Shown here piece by piece: positions 47,001 through 60,100 of a stretch of 64,000 nucleotides of DNA. A program made the position numbers and the translations under genes. Source of the DNA: Azadirachta indica (taxonomy: Eukaryota; Streptophyta; Magnoliopsida; Sapindales; Meliaceae); assembly GCA_022749755.1 (NCBI GenBank), contig CM040444.1, forward strand, positions 3,103,009-3,167,008, read 5' to 3'. Below the pieces are notes generated by a model. The model was not told the origin of the DNA, searched no databases, and worked only from the letters and a program-made list of their open reading frames with translations. Within the stretch, counting starts at the first letter, position 1, and every line of letters begins with the position of its first letter.

Positions 47001-49195
47001 GAGAGAAACAAAAGAAACCAAAGCCATCAAATTCAACATTTCCTTTATAGTATTAATTGGCTCCACCAGGCTCCTTTTAAAGTTAAGTAGCATCTTAAAT
47101 TAATGGTGTTTTTTGCAAGTTTAAACATCATTCTTCTTGAAATTGTAGTGGACTGTGATCACAGAGGTGCTTGGGCCTAACCCTCGACATCTATTTGAGC
47201 TTTATGCACTCAAGGAAAGCAACTATTACCAGAAGTAAGAATCATTCAACCTTTGTTCTTGGTATGTATGTATGTATGTATATATTGGATATTATCTTCA
47301 TTTCTCGAGCTAGAAAATATCAATGATGATTGCTGCGTCATGTATTGAAGTACTTGAACAAACAAATCACAGTTTTTATTTTGCTACTTTATTTTTAGTT
47401 TTCTTAGCAACAATATTCAGGTTGTGTAAAACTCTGATTCTCATTTCTAGATCTAACAATAATCAGTGTTATTACTTTCTTTATTTAACTTTGTGTTGTA
47501 ATGGGTAGTATGCTGTGAAACAGAGTTCTTTTCATTTGGTAATCAAGATGGTGTCATATTCATTCAAAACTAGTGCTGTGTATTCTATTAGTTTGTGACC
47601 CTGATTTTTGTTGAAATCTAGGGTGATGGATGACAAGGCTAGTACATTTGAGGACATTGTTGATGCATATTTAGCCTATCTGCAAGTAAGTTTAATAATT
47701 ATACAAGACATTTATGTAATTCATTTTGAGCCCTTGTATTGTTTTTCTCTTACAATTTGTTTGCTTTGTCAAACCAATGTAGCATTGCATGCCATCTTAG
47801 TTCTTTTTCTTAAATGCTTTACTGTAGATTACTGTGGTCAATCCTGCCATGGATAAAGCTTTGCTGCTCCTGCAAAAATTTGCTTTTGATGCGAAAAGTG
47901 GAAAAATTCTGGAAGATAAATTACGTTTTGGTGCTCCTTGGAGGCATCCTCCTCGAACAGATGATTCTACTATGGTTGCAGGCTGGGCTAAGCTTCAACT
48001 GATGGATTTTGTTCAGTCTCTAGCTAACACGGAATTTGGGGTAAGTGGTTCTTTTGCATGTTCCTTGTTTGAACTTTGTTACTGCCATTTTGCATTTCAG
48101 AGTATGGCAAATCTGCCCATTCTGATTTTGTCCGCGTATCTGTTCTAGAGCTTTGAAATCTCTCTGCCTGGCTCTTTATCTATGTGAAGTCAGGTCATAT
48201 GGGAATTATCTATGCCTTTATGTGGATTCACGATCTAATTGACTGGATATTGTTATGTGAAAATTGTTCATCATTGATGATTGCATCCCTTAATTAGACA
48301 TGAAGCATTTGTGAGACCGTAATCTTAAGCTGCTGGGCCATGCCTACCATTTATTATTTCCTGGCCTCTGTGTAATCTGTGGACTTCTCCCTCCTTGGTG
48401 CAGGTCAATTATCTAGCTGACTGTAGCCTTGAGATTTTTGATGACCCTGCTGCTGTTGCATTGTTGGAGGTATTTGTTTCTTTCTTGATTTATTAGAGTT
48501 TTGGTGGATTTCATAGACTTTGTTGCCAATTCTCTTGATTTAATTAAAATTCTGGAATTTATTGTCAACTTTTTTTTCACCAAATCCATATTAGTTTGAA
48601 GAAATGTGCTTTACATGTGACATTATTTCTTTTATTGTTGAGATTACTTTGTACCGTTTATTTTACTTAAGTTCTTGCAAATCATATTGATAGATTTTGA
48701 ATAAGTAACTCAATTAGTAGATAGAAATTTTTTATATATCTCTAAGAGTATGTTCAAAATTGGGGGTTTATAGTTTAGCTTATACTTTTTCTGTTTAGTT
48801 TCAATGTCCCATCTACATCTGAATTCTTCAAAGTGCATACCTGTGGTATAGTAAATTCATACTTTTCATTCCACATCTTTTCCTAGGTTGGTTTGCTCTA
48901 TGCTCAACGGGATCCATCCTTCGTACGCCCCTTATCTAGAGGCATTCAGAGGTGTCTTGTGAGATGGTAAGCAATCATCTTTTATTGAATTATTGAAAAA
49001 TGAGTGCGAAACCTTACACCCGGAGTGGAGGGAAGAAGAGCATGGGTATTTATATGCTTACATATACTGATATTGAACTGCAGGCTCGTCATGGAGCGAA
49101 TGCAGTTGAGTTTCTGGAACAATCTCCAGTTTCTTTGGCAGCGAATTATACGTGGCCGTAGCTATCGCCATCTGATGCTACAGGACAGAACATAG
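44045..49195 (+). CDS. P-loop NTPase family protein (unassigned)
   Basis: Eleven exons: 44045-44186, 44297-44937, 45304-45464, 46288-46348, 46856-46921, 47149-47234, 47622-47685, 47828-48040, 48404-48469, 48887-48966 and 49084-49195 (stop TAG). All are GT-AG and the total closes in frame at 563 aa. A Walker A motif, GPRGVGKTT (35-43), follows IIPRPLLETVLNNYV and PQPLIVHG, as in archaeal-type/STAND ATPases. Further on are WERAVFALSARLNSREIDG, an FDAKSGKILEDKLRF block, WRHPPRTDDSTMVAGWAKLQ and a basic C-terminus WQRIIRGRSYRHLMLQDRT. A possible Walker B is LPVILVTSDS (about residues 306-315), where the acidic residue is shifted. No signal peptide or membrane segment is evident. I recognise this as a plant P-loop protein without a named function. 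The many in-frame exons and the absence of stops support a working gene. Confidence 0.85.
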
Positions 49196-52100
49196 GAGTA
49201 TGTACTACTAGTAGACCTATATAATTAATTATTCTATATGCGTCAAATTCTTTTTCCGTTTGTTAATCTAAATTTTGGTAAACTTGTATATTTCACTCAT
49301 TTGACTACTCAAGGGGATCATTCCTGCTCAGAAATATATCGGATGGGTGATTACAATCATATGGGTTAATTTAAACTTTAACTAAATGCACTAGTTTGGC
49401 GAATGTGATGTTTATAGGACCGTGTCTTTGATTCTCTCTCTTTATTATTTTTATTATGTAGTTGTAATTTTGAAAGTTTTTCAGGTTTCTTGGAGCTTAT
49501 AGCTTCTCTTGATCAGAGCGAAAAGCCTCTTTGCATTGTAGTACAAATAAATAAAATCACATGATTCACCTTTCAGGCCTGTTGTGCAAAGGCATGCCTA
49601 TTCAAATTCTGGGACTGTTCTGTCTTAAATTACTTAGTATGGTAAGTCTTCTGGACATGAACATTTTTCTTTTAATGTTTGCAGGTGCGCCTAGTTTTGG
49701 TACATTGCTTGTTTTCAAGTTAATTTACTGCACTGTGAAGTGCTCGCAAACTGTGAAGAAGCTTATTGCTGAGTATTGGTTAGTAATAACTTTTGTTAGT
49801 TTTTACTGCATGCCAATGTTGGTGAAAATATAATTGCTGACTTGTAAACAAATTTTGGCCGACTTAAAGATTTTTCCTTCTTCTGCGTATATTCGTCATT
49901 TGCACTTATTCATTATGATGATTCTATCATCTAGTTAGATGAATAACAAAAAGCTAGCAATTAGTTATATCATAATGTTTCACATATGCCCTGCTGACAA
50001 CATGACTTCCATTTCAGTCTCTTCCTGCAACAATAACAGCAATATACGTCGATAATATTGGTTTTGTTGATGTGTAGGTTGCTGGGGCACACCTTTATTT
50101 TTGTACAACATCCAGATCCCACTAACCAAGATACATTTTACATTCAGAGAAGATTTTTTTATTTATAATTAGGTGAGTCTTAACTGATAAAGCACCTACA
50201 TTTTATCTCGAAGATACCCTGTCTTTACATTTTACACTCTCCATGAATGATTCAGAAATTAAATGTTTCAAACTCTTAATGAATTCTGTCAGTCAAACAC
50301 TTGGGTGTCAAAGAAGATATGCATGTCGTAGAAGCATGTTCTAACTGGAATGTGTATTTTTCTTTTGTATCTCCATGAAATAATACATTCTGAGCCGGTC
50401 TGGCGCCCTCACATGTGTACGTTTCTTTTTTTCCAATAAAATGCAATCATATTGTGCTTGTTTACAGATCATGAATTCAGGTCTTGGCTGCAGTACAGCA
50501 GCTGTAATGATACAAGAGAATTTCACATTAGATTTTGTAAACCCATATCATCTCAGCCTTTCATATTGAGTGATCATGATTTCTGGTTCATTTTAGATCA
50601 TTATTATTGTAATAATAATAATAATAATAATCCGATGCCTAATTTTGAAGATTTGAAGGGTGAGTCTCGTGTGTATAATTCAATTAGACACAAAGTCCAC
50701 GAACCCCATGTTATTGATATAATTTCAGAAAGCAGCTAATCATTTATTCCCCAATAACTTTGAACAAAAAGGGAAAAAATTTCAGCTTTCATAATTTGTT
50801 AACAACCACCAAAGTAAAGCAGTAACATTTCATCTACCCAAGTTTCTCTAAAGGTTCTTATAATCAAGGTAGTCCATTTGATTTTATTTTAACATTTCAT
50901 CTATAAAATTAGCCCACCATAAAATCAAAAGAACTTTAATATATGAATTTCAGAGGTAGACCTTTCAAATCTGAAAATACTTACTACCACAAAAATAAAA
51001 AAAGAAATAATACAAAATTGTGTTCCGCACATGACAAAATACGAAAAGTTATATATAAAATAGACCTCTCCAGCCTTCATATTGGAAAACAAATAATGGA
51101 CACATTTTGTGTTAGACATACATGGAGGAATAAGCATGATTCCAACTGCATTCACAATAGTTCTTCGCAGTTGATTAAGATGATAATAATGATAATCGTA
51201 GATCACAATTAAAAATTCTTATTCACATGTTAGCCATATCTTGCAAGGATTCCATTTCCATGATTTCCTATAAGCAATGAATTAATAAAATGCAATAATT
51301 TAGGTTGTAAAAATAAAATACAGCCTTTTATGGACCCCTAACATCATTAGTTAGTTTTCTTTTTGATGGTTAAGACCATGAAATGATGTAATCCACAGAA
51401 TTTCAAACACACGAAGCTAAACCGAAACAAGATTTTTAGGTCATAAAATGGAAGTTAATAGCTAAAACATATAAAGCTCTCTTGATCAATCTAGCTCAAA
51501 AACAAGTGTAAAAAAGTTTAAAACAAGCAAGTAAAAATGAACACAGGTAGGCACTATATAGAAGCAAAAATTGAGCGGTTACATGTGAACAAAAAACCTG
51601 AAAATCTTTATACGTATTGGCAACATAATCTCACATGATCAATTATTAATTACCAGAAAAAGTAGCTAAGAACAATGGAACAAAACCTTACCTTGTGGCC
51701 TTAAATCTCCCATTGGACTTAAAGCAACTCTTTGTATTCATTTATCATTGAAAGTTGATTACGCATAGGAAAAGCAAAGAAACTTATATGACGGAGAGAA
51801 GACGAAGTGTTATGGAGAAAGAAGAAGTTGGCGGAGTCTGGAAAACCAGACCTGAAGATGCCATAAGAAGCATAATTTGAAAATTAGGAGGAAAAACAAG
51901 TGTCGCTTTGTACAATAACGTTAATGTATAAACAGGGTTCTGATTATCCTCAACCACTTGCTAAATTTGTGTTGAAAAGTAGAAAAAGCATTGTCAAATC
52001 AAAAATTGATTTGAACAACTTAACTATAAGCAAGCTACAAAAAGGTTGGGAAGTTGGTGAAAGGACGTATCAACTGATTAATTATGTACATGTTTTGGGT

Positions 52101-54357
52101 TAATTTTAAGTTTTTAACTTAAAGCAACTCAATGGTAACATGTTTGCATTTTGGTCCTCAATGATTTCATCGTTGACATAAATAATGGTCGCTATAAAAA
52201 GTTAAAATATATAGGTTAATTACAACACAACACACATGTTGGAGAACCTTAGAAACAATTTTAACTCAAAAGATTTTAATCATGATAATCATTACAAAAG
52301 AAAATTTGACCTTAAATGTGCATAAAATTGTACCTATTATGTATATAATTATTTTATTTTCAAATCGAATAATTTAAAACACATTTGATGTTCGCACACA
52401 AAAAGTTTATGGTATGAATTTCATTCACATAATTTATATAGAAAAGATAATACATCCAAATTGTTGAAATTGAAACATAAAAATAATGAGAAATATGTGA
52501 TATGATGAACAAATTAAAAAAGAAATAAAAAGTTGTGGGATCGAGAAATTTTCATTCATTCATTCATTCATTCATTGGCAGGGTCATTAGGGACCTACTC
52601 TCTTTAAAACTTTCAATTTATGGCAATTGAATTATCTAGATTGGTGTTGTGAATTGGATAAGCTTTTTGTGGTATTAATTAACAATTAAAAAAAAAAATT
52701 GTTGCAAATGGTATATATACAACAAAGGAATGCAAACAAAAGCAAACATATGTATATGCATGTGTTATGTTTGTCTGACAATATGCTATATCAAGAAAAC
52801 AACATGTATGAAACCAACGCAACCAAAAAGTTGCCCTTGGCTTTTGTCTGATTTTTGGATTAGGGTTTATTTAATGCTTTTAGGGTTTCCCAAAAACTAA
52901 AAGAAGAAAGATTTTTAGTAATTATTTGATTATGTTTTCAAAACTATTTGTGAAAATAAAAACAAGATGTTTAATTCTTATTGAGTATGAAAATTCTAAC
53001 ATTTCAGTTTGCTCTTCTTTTCGTCCAAAAAAAAAGTTTTCGATAATTTTTTTAACAAAATTACTTAAATTATCAATTGAATCAGCATTTTTTTTTAAAT
53101 ATTATATATACAACTGTCAAAATTACACCGAAAATCTATCAAATTTCATATTGAATCGCATATAATATTATTCGAAATTCTTTATCTAACTATGGGTGAT
53201 ATTCTACCCTCATATGCGGAGGAGAATCTATTCTCATTCTAATATGGTCGGCCCCATATTTATAATGAATTTTTTTCCATATCTAATTTTATTCTTCTTA
53301 TTACATGAGCAGCAAAATAATATATATTTTGATCTAATTTTCTTTTAAATTATTGTTTTTTATGGTAATACTCTTAATTTATCATTAATTACAAGCTACA
53401 AATAATTATTTTTGAAAAAAGATGTCTTCATTTATAAGTGATATTAATTTTGATTTGTCGTGCAAATTAGTAGCAAAGCACTTCTATGGGAAACTCAAGC
53501 AATGAATATTAAAAGAAACCCTAATTAAAGAATCGAAAATTGCATGTGATTAAACATTTGCTTGCAGACGACAAAGCATGTTCTAAATTTTTTTTAAAAA
53601 AAAATTAATATCATTTAATTATCTCTAAACTTGATAAAAAATTTAATCTTTGACCAAACAATCACGTGCTAAAGAGAGAGAGATCTGATTACGGGAATAT
53701 CTTATAATTATAAAATTACTAAAAATTAACACAAACATGATAAAGATAGCTCTTTTTGTTGCCTTATCACATGCTTTTGTAATTTAATTAATACCAACCA
53801 AAAAAAAAATTAATAGAGAGTGATTGATTGATCACCAAAAATCCTATTTAACAGCCAAAAAAACAGAGAAAATATTTTACACCATCTGGTAATATAAAAC
53901 ATATATATTCAATGGACAATATTATGTGATTAGTATATATATTATTGAAGATAATGCTATATCATCGATTAGACATTAAAATTTCGAATTTCATTAAAGC
54001 ATATATAAAATTTATAAAATTTAAATTTGACAATGTATCAAGAATTATGATTTTATGTATGAACAATTCCTTTGAATTGTTATAGCTCCGACAACTGTTT
54101 GTTGAGACTTCAATAATAGTAATATAACATAAATTTTAAAATATTTTAATTTTAGATAACAAAAACCTATTTCTCGTTTCTCTTTTCTTGAATCACAAAC
54201 AGGATTGTTGTGTTTCTTGTTCTAAAACTTCTTTTAACTCCCAACTGTTTTAGACCCTTTTTCTTGACAATTCCTAACAAGTAGGTAACGAGCATTCACA
54301 AGTATTGTTGATTAAGTAATGAAGCTCAACTACAAAATTGGTTGAAGATATGAGCAG
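49196..54357. other. 3' flank of the NTPase gene and gene-poor DNA
   Basis: 49,196 to about 50,450 is probably 3' UTR and downstream sequence. 51,690-51,880 reads on the minus strand like a leader exon ending CCACAAG|GTAAGG, but no protein follows. From about 52,100 the sequence is AT-rich and unremarkable, with (CATT)n at 52,552-52,576 and an (AAT)n at about 50,614-50,630. No gene recognised. Confidence 0.4.
52552..52576. repeat. (CATT)n microsatellite
   Basis: Six CATT units. Confidence 0.9.
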
Positions 54358-54440
54358 ACGACGACAATAACAATAACAATAATAATAATAACAATAATAA
54401 TAATAACAATAACAATAACAATAATAACAATAACAATAAC

Positions 54441-54472
<32 letters not shown>

Positions 54473-54560
54473 TATATAATAATAATAATAATAATAATAT
54501 ATAATAATAATAATAATATATATATATAATATATATATATAATAATAATATATATGTATT
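54358..54560. repeat. Compound (AAC/AAT)n and (TA)n microsatellite, about 200 bp
   Basis: ACGACGAC passes into mixed AAC/AAT triplets, then pure AAT, then alternating AAT and TA blocks. The transition looks like progressive degeneration of one expanded trinucleotide tract. It abuts a MITE at 54568. Confidence 0.9.
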
Positions 54561-54567
54561 TATATAT

Positions 54568-54799
54568 GGGGCAAGATCAATATATATATATATATATTTA
54601 CATAAAATCTTATATCAATTGTAAACTGTTGAATATAAACACATTCAAATGGTTAAAATTGCATCTAACTATGTAATTAATGTATGTATACTTACTGTAT
54701 TTGTCAAATGTAATTTCAACCGTTAGATGTGCGTATATATAACTGTTTATAATTGATGTAAGATTTTGTATAAAATAAAAAGACTGCTGACTCCGTCCC
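54568..54799. mobile_element. MITE of the GGGGTAGAATTAG family, copy A
   Basis: 232 bp. It begins GGGGCAAGATCAA, has an expanded TA run, then TTACATAAAATCTTATATCA and AATTGTAAACTGTTG. The right end, ATTGATGTAAGATTTTGTAT and GACTCCGTCCC, is complementary. It is clearly related to 24651-24888 (shared AAACACAT, TTAAAATTGCATCTAAC and CAACCGTTA blocks). Flanking TTTATATAT/TATATATAT agree at 8 of 9 bases, but this is simple sequence. Confidence 0.85.
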
Positions 54800-54823
54800 T
54801 ATATATATATATATATAAGGATA

Positions 54824-55051
54824 GGGGTAGGATCAGCAGTCCCTTTATTTTACACAAAATCTTATATCAATTATAAACCGTTGCATATAAACACATTTAA
54901 CAGTTAAGATTGTATTTAACCATGTAATTAATACACGTATAATTAATACATATGTTATATATAATTTTAACTATTGGATGTACCAATATGTAATGATTTA
55001 TAATTGATGTAAGATTTTGTATAAGAAAAAAAAAGTTGCTGATTTTGCCCC
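54824..55051. mobile_element. MITE of the GGGGTAGAATTAG family, copy B
   Basis: 228 bp. It begins GGGGTAGGATCAGCAGTCCC and ends, read in reverse, GGGGCAAAATCAGCAAC. The inner arms TTTTACACAAAATCTTATAT and the complementary ATTGATGTAAGATTTTGTAT are clear. It lies 24 bp from copy A in a TA-rich spacer. No target duplication visible. Confidence 0.87.
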
Positions 55052-57192
55052 ATATATATATATATATATATATATTGTTTTAACAAATACAATATTGCAT
55101 TAATTAATTTACTCAAAAAGTAAAGTAAGCAGCAAGACCTAATGCTTCTTGTGCCTTTTCAGACAAGTACACTCAAAGTAGCTAGCTACAATCAAAGCCT
55201 ACATATTTTTTAAAACAAACAAGATTAATGGCTTATCTAACTATTGTTTCTGTTAGAAAACGAATTCTGAAACTGACAGAACCGATATGAACTAAATTAA
55301 TTCGATTTAAAAATAGTATTTAAACACTAAAAGTAATTGAACTAATATGAACTGAATTAATTCAATTCAGTTTGAATTTGTGGTAAATTCAATTGATTAT
55401 ATTCACAAACATGAGATTTTTTATTGCTCTCCACCTTTTTATTTATGCATTGTTTCTCAAAATAATTTAAATTTGAATCATTTTTTGTGCCGTAAAATTA
55501 ACTTTATGATTATTACTCTAATAAAGATTATAGAAAAATATAAATTTTGAAAAGAAAAAAGTTCAATTACAAATCTTACTACCGTTTCTATTAGAAAAGA
55601 AATTTTAAAATTAGCCGAATTGGATTAATTCGGTTAAAAAATATTAATCAAACTTTAAAAGTAATTGAATCGATATGAACCAAATTAATTTGATTTGGTT
55701 TCATTCATGTTAGATTCAAATTTTAATTTAAATTTATTTGAATTATAATTTGTTAATATTAAGGAAAAATAATTTTTATTTTAAAAAAAATAATAATTTT
55801 AAATCTTAAATTTATTATATTTTTTATATTTAAATTTCTTTATTTTTTAATTTTAATTTGATTTTTGAGTATTTTCTATAGAGTTTGATTTTGAAAACAA
55901 ATGAAATCAATTCGAACATATCAATTTGGTTTAAATTACATTTTTTCACCCTTACTTTTCACTAATAATAAATCACAACGTTTCTTTTTTATTCAATTGC
56001 CATTAATTATTTTTCTCATCCTCGGCATGATCATTTATGATTTAACAATAAAAATGATTGCTAATTTTTTTTTATTATTTCTTTTTGTATATAGCTCTTA
56101 AAAATATGAAAAAATATTGGTAAAATCTCACAGACAAATCTAAGTGTAAGGACAAGAAATTTTGCATGCAACGATGTAGTTAAAAAATTACTATTTAATT
56201 AGAACATTTACATAATAATAATGATAAAGAATCTAATTTAAAAAGATGATTGTTACTGTTATTTAACATAAAATATTGGATCAACAATTATTTATTTTTG
56301 TGTACCATATTACATTATATTTAACATTTTATATATTTATTACAAATTCATAAGTTTATTACAACCTGCAATTAACAAGAGGATTAATTTTATGCATAAT
56401 TGTTACTATTTTAGTAAAGATATTTACTAAGTATAAGGAAAAATTTAGTATATATATTATCATATCGCACCAACAAAAATAATATTTATAATTCTTAAAA
56501 TAGAAATTTGTAAAGTATTAAAGAAAATAAAAGGAATATTTCCTTTTTAAAAGAATTCAAATTAAATAGACATTTTATGTTTACAAAAATCAGTGTAAGA
56601 AAACAGACTGAAGACATGAAAATATGAAGAGTGTCAGATACCGATACGTAGTAAAAATGCGAGACATAAAGCAGTAGAATCCCCGGATTTTCCTCCATTT
56701 TCTTTTTCACCTTGTAATGATCGAAAATACCCAAAAACACACTCACTTTCATATTCCAAGACCAAAAGATTCAACTTTCAACTCTTTTGATTTGAGGCGC
56801 CAACTAGAAAAAGAAAATTATTTAAAAACTAAAAAAAGAAAAATAAAATAAAAAACCCTAGTGACAGTGAGTGAAGAAGAAGGAAAAATAAAAAATAAAA
56901 ATAAAAAATTTATGTATATATTGGCAACAACTGGTCCATTTTCATACTTGAGTTCAACCCGTAAGCCCCACTTTGTCAGCTACAGACAGATACGTTCTTA
57001 GTTTCTTTCCCATCTCACTCTCTCTTTTGGTTTCGCCATTTTTTAAAAATCTTTTTGTTGTATTCATATGATTTGTATATGTTTTTGTGTGTGGGTTTGA
57101 TGAGTGAAATGGGAATGTAAATGCGGGTTTTGTTGTAGAGACTTGTTTTATGTTTGTGGGTATTGTGTTTGATTCTTTGTTTGATCGAGGAA
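55052..57192. other. Intergenic and promoter region of STICHEL
   Basis: TA microsatellite at 55,052-55,074, then AT-rich DNA with a pair of related segments, then from about 56,780 more mixed sequence that probably includes the STICHEL promoter and leader. TATGTATATATTGG at about 56,911 is a weak TATA candidate. No other gene. Confidence 0.4.
55247..55712. repeat. Pair of related direct segments rich in GAATTAATTCG
   Basis: 55,247-55,390 and 55,584-55,712 share TTTCT-TTAGAAAA-GAATT, AAAAGTAATTGAA, GATATGAAC-AAATTAATT and a GATTTGGTTT-type end. The offset is about 337 bp. They are probably remnants of one repeat family. Confidence 0.6.
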
Positions 57193-60100
57193 ATGGCTGA
57201 AATGCGAGGGAGGTTGCAGTTGAAGAAAGAATTGACACAAATAAGGAAAGCAGCCCGGGTTTTGCGTGATCCGGGGACAACTTCTTCTTGGAAGTCACCA
57301 TTGAGTTCTTCCAGATCTATAGCAGCAGCAGTGGCAGCAGCAGCTGCAGCTTCTGGTTCTAGGTCTGGTTCTGGTTCTGCTTGGAAGAACAACAACAACA
57401 GACAATTGGCTGATGAATACAACAATGTGAATGTGAATGGAAATGGGAAAGAGAAAAAGGTGTTTTTGTATAATTGGAAGAATCACAAATCTTCAAGCGA
57501 GACAAGTGCAATTGTAAGAAATGATGATGATGAGAATGATGATGAAGGGTCTTCTTCGATTGCCGAAAGCGTTGATGATAGCTTGAGTGATGCTAGAAAT
57601 GGTGGAGATTCAAAGAGTGATACTTATTTGGGTGACACTAATCAGACTAATCGTTCTTCATCGATTTTCAGGTGTAGAGATGCAAATCTTGTATCATTTG
57701 CAACCCCATCTATGAAAAGAGCAATGGCAACTAAGAGGAAAAGTAAGAGAAATAAAACTTTTCTAGACTCTTTATCTAAATATCAACAAAAACAAATTAT
57801 TCTTGCTAGGAATTCAATGGCGTTAGGTTTAGTCAGGGATGAGTCTGTTGAGCAATCTGATGATACTGAAGATTATTGTAATTCTGAAGATTTTCGTAAA
57901 TATTCAGGGGCTTCCCCATTGCTTTTAAAACTTAAGCACAAGTCATCATCTAAATTGTTGAGGGGTAGCAGAAAAGAAGATTCTTCTTATACTTATAGCA
58001 CGCCTGCATTATCAACCAGTTCTTATAATAGGTATGTTAATCATAATCCTAGTACAATTGGATCTTGGGATGCTACCACAGCATCCTTGAATGATAATGA
58101 TGATGAAATGGATGATCATTTGGATTTGCCGGGTCGTCAAGGATGTGGGATACCATGCTATTGGTCAAAGAGGACACCAAAACATAGAGGCGTATGTGGG
58201 AGTTGTTGCTCTCCTTCCCTTTCGGATACTTTAAGGAGGAAAGGAAGTAGCATTTTGTGTGGGAGTCAGACAATGCATCATGGAAGGAGATGCTCTTCAT
58301 CTGTTTCTCATAAACGGAGAATGGCTTCAAGAAGTGCCCAAGGTATTCTCCCATTACTCACCAATAGTGGTGATGGGAGAGCAGGATCCTCTATAGGAAC
58401 TGGTCGTAGCGATGATGAGCTTTCTACAAATTTTGGGGAGCTCGATTTGGAGGCATTAAGTAGATTGGATGGAAGGAGGTGGTCATCAAGCTGTAGGAGT
58501 CAAGATGGGTTAGAGATGGTAGCTCTAAATGGAGAGGTAGAAGACGAAGGGACACTCGATAATACAAGGAGTTTGAGCCAGAAATATAAGCCAATGTTCT
58601 TTGATGAATTAATTGGACAAAATATTGTGGTTCAGTCACTTGTGAATGCCATTTCAAGAGGAAGGATTGCTCCCGTTTATCTTTTCCAAGGTCCTCGAGG
58701 GACTGGGAAAACATCAACAGCTAAAATCTTTGCTGCAGCTCTGAATTGTCTGTCTACTGATGAAACCAAGCCATGTGGATACTGTAGAGAATGCACCAAT
58801 TTCATCTCTGGTAAAAGTAGGGATTTTTTGGAAGTTGACGGTGCCAATAAACAAGGAATTGACAGAGTAAGATATATCTTAAAAAACCTGGCTGTGGGGC
58901 TTCCATCGGCCTCTTCACGATTCAAGGTTTTTGTCATTGATGAGTGTCACTTGTTGCCCTCCAAGACATGGCTGGCATTTCTCAAATTTCTGGAAGAACC
59001 ACCACAGAGAGTTGTATTCGTATTCATTACAACTGATATTGACAATGTGCCTCGTACCATACAATCACGATGTCAAAAGTATCTGTTCAACAAAATAAAA
59101 GATGGTGAAATTGTAGCCAGGTTGAGAAAAATTTCTGCTGATGAAAATCTTGATGTTGAATCAGATGCATTGGATTTGATTGCTCTGAATGCTGATGGTT
59201 CTCTTCGAGATGCCGAAACTATGTTAGAGCAGTTGAGTTTGCTGGGAAAAAGAATTACTACATCTCTTGTAAATGAACTTGTGAGTTCTCTCAACAATTC
59301 TCGTTTGGCATTGTTTGCTTCAGTTTTAGTTTGTAACTCTGGAATTTTTATTTGATGAAACAGTGACTATTTCAGAAAGGGAAAAGAGAAAAAAAAGAAA
59401 CGCAAATGCATTTGAATGTTTTGCTTTGATAGTTGTCATATAGGTTGTTCAAACTTATATATGTAATCTGCTATATTCTCTCCAGGTAGGGGTTGTTTCG
59501 GATGAGAAATTACTGGAACTCTTAGAATTAGCAATGTCATCAGACACTGCAGAGACAGTGAAAAGAGCCAGAGAATTGATGGATTCTGGAGTTGATCCAA
59601 TGGTTTTAATGTCTCAACTGGCCAGCCTTATAATGGATATCATTGCTGGAACCTACAACATTGGCTGTAGAAGTTGTGAGTATCATATCTCCCCTTTAAC
59701 TCTTTTATTGTTGTTTCTTCCAGATACAAAATGCTCCCATGGTATGGCAAATCCATTCTTAATAGGGTCAAGCTTTTGTGTTTGAGATGGCTTTTAAGAA
59801 AAATTTGGTAAGGTAATGTGGTGAATCACCATGACCCCTAAGTTATCCATTAACTAATAAAATTGATAGTGCTCAGCTTTTAAACAAATGAGTGGGTGGA
59901 CCATTTGACTGTTTATTCATGTGTTTAATATTGTCTGGTCTCAAATACATGCAACAGACATGCAATAGTTCTTATAAGGACAATAAAATCATGTATCTAT
60001 TTACAGGTATCTGCTTCATCATAGTTTTACATGGTGAGTTCTAATTTCACAACAATTTGCCAAAATGTAAATTCTTTTTAGCAGTTAGTGTCATGGATTT

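Noticed and set aside
49561..49833. 90-residue plus-strand open frame after the NTPase gene
   Set aside because: No recognisable domain; it lies in the probable 3' UTR or downstream region, after an in-frame end of the main gene.
57015..57486. Minus-strand open frames over the start of STICHEL
   Set aside because: They are complements of Ser/Ala/Asp-rich STICHEL codons and 5' leader.
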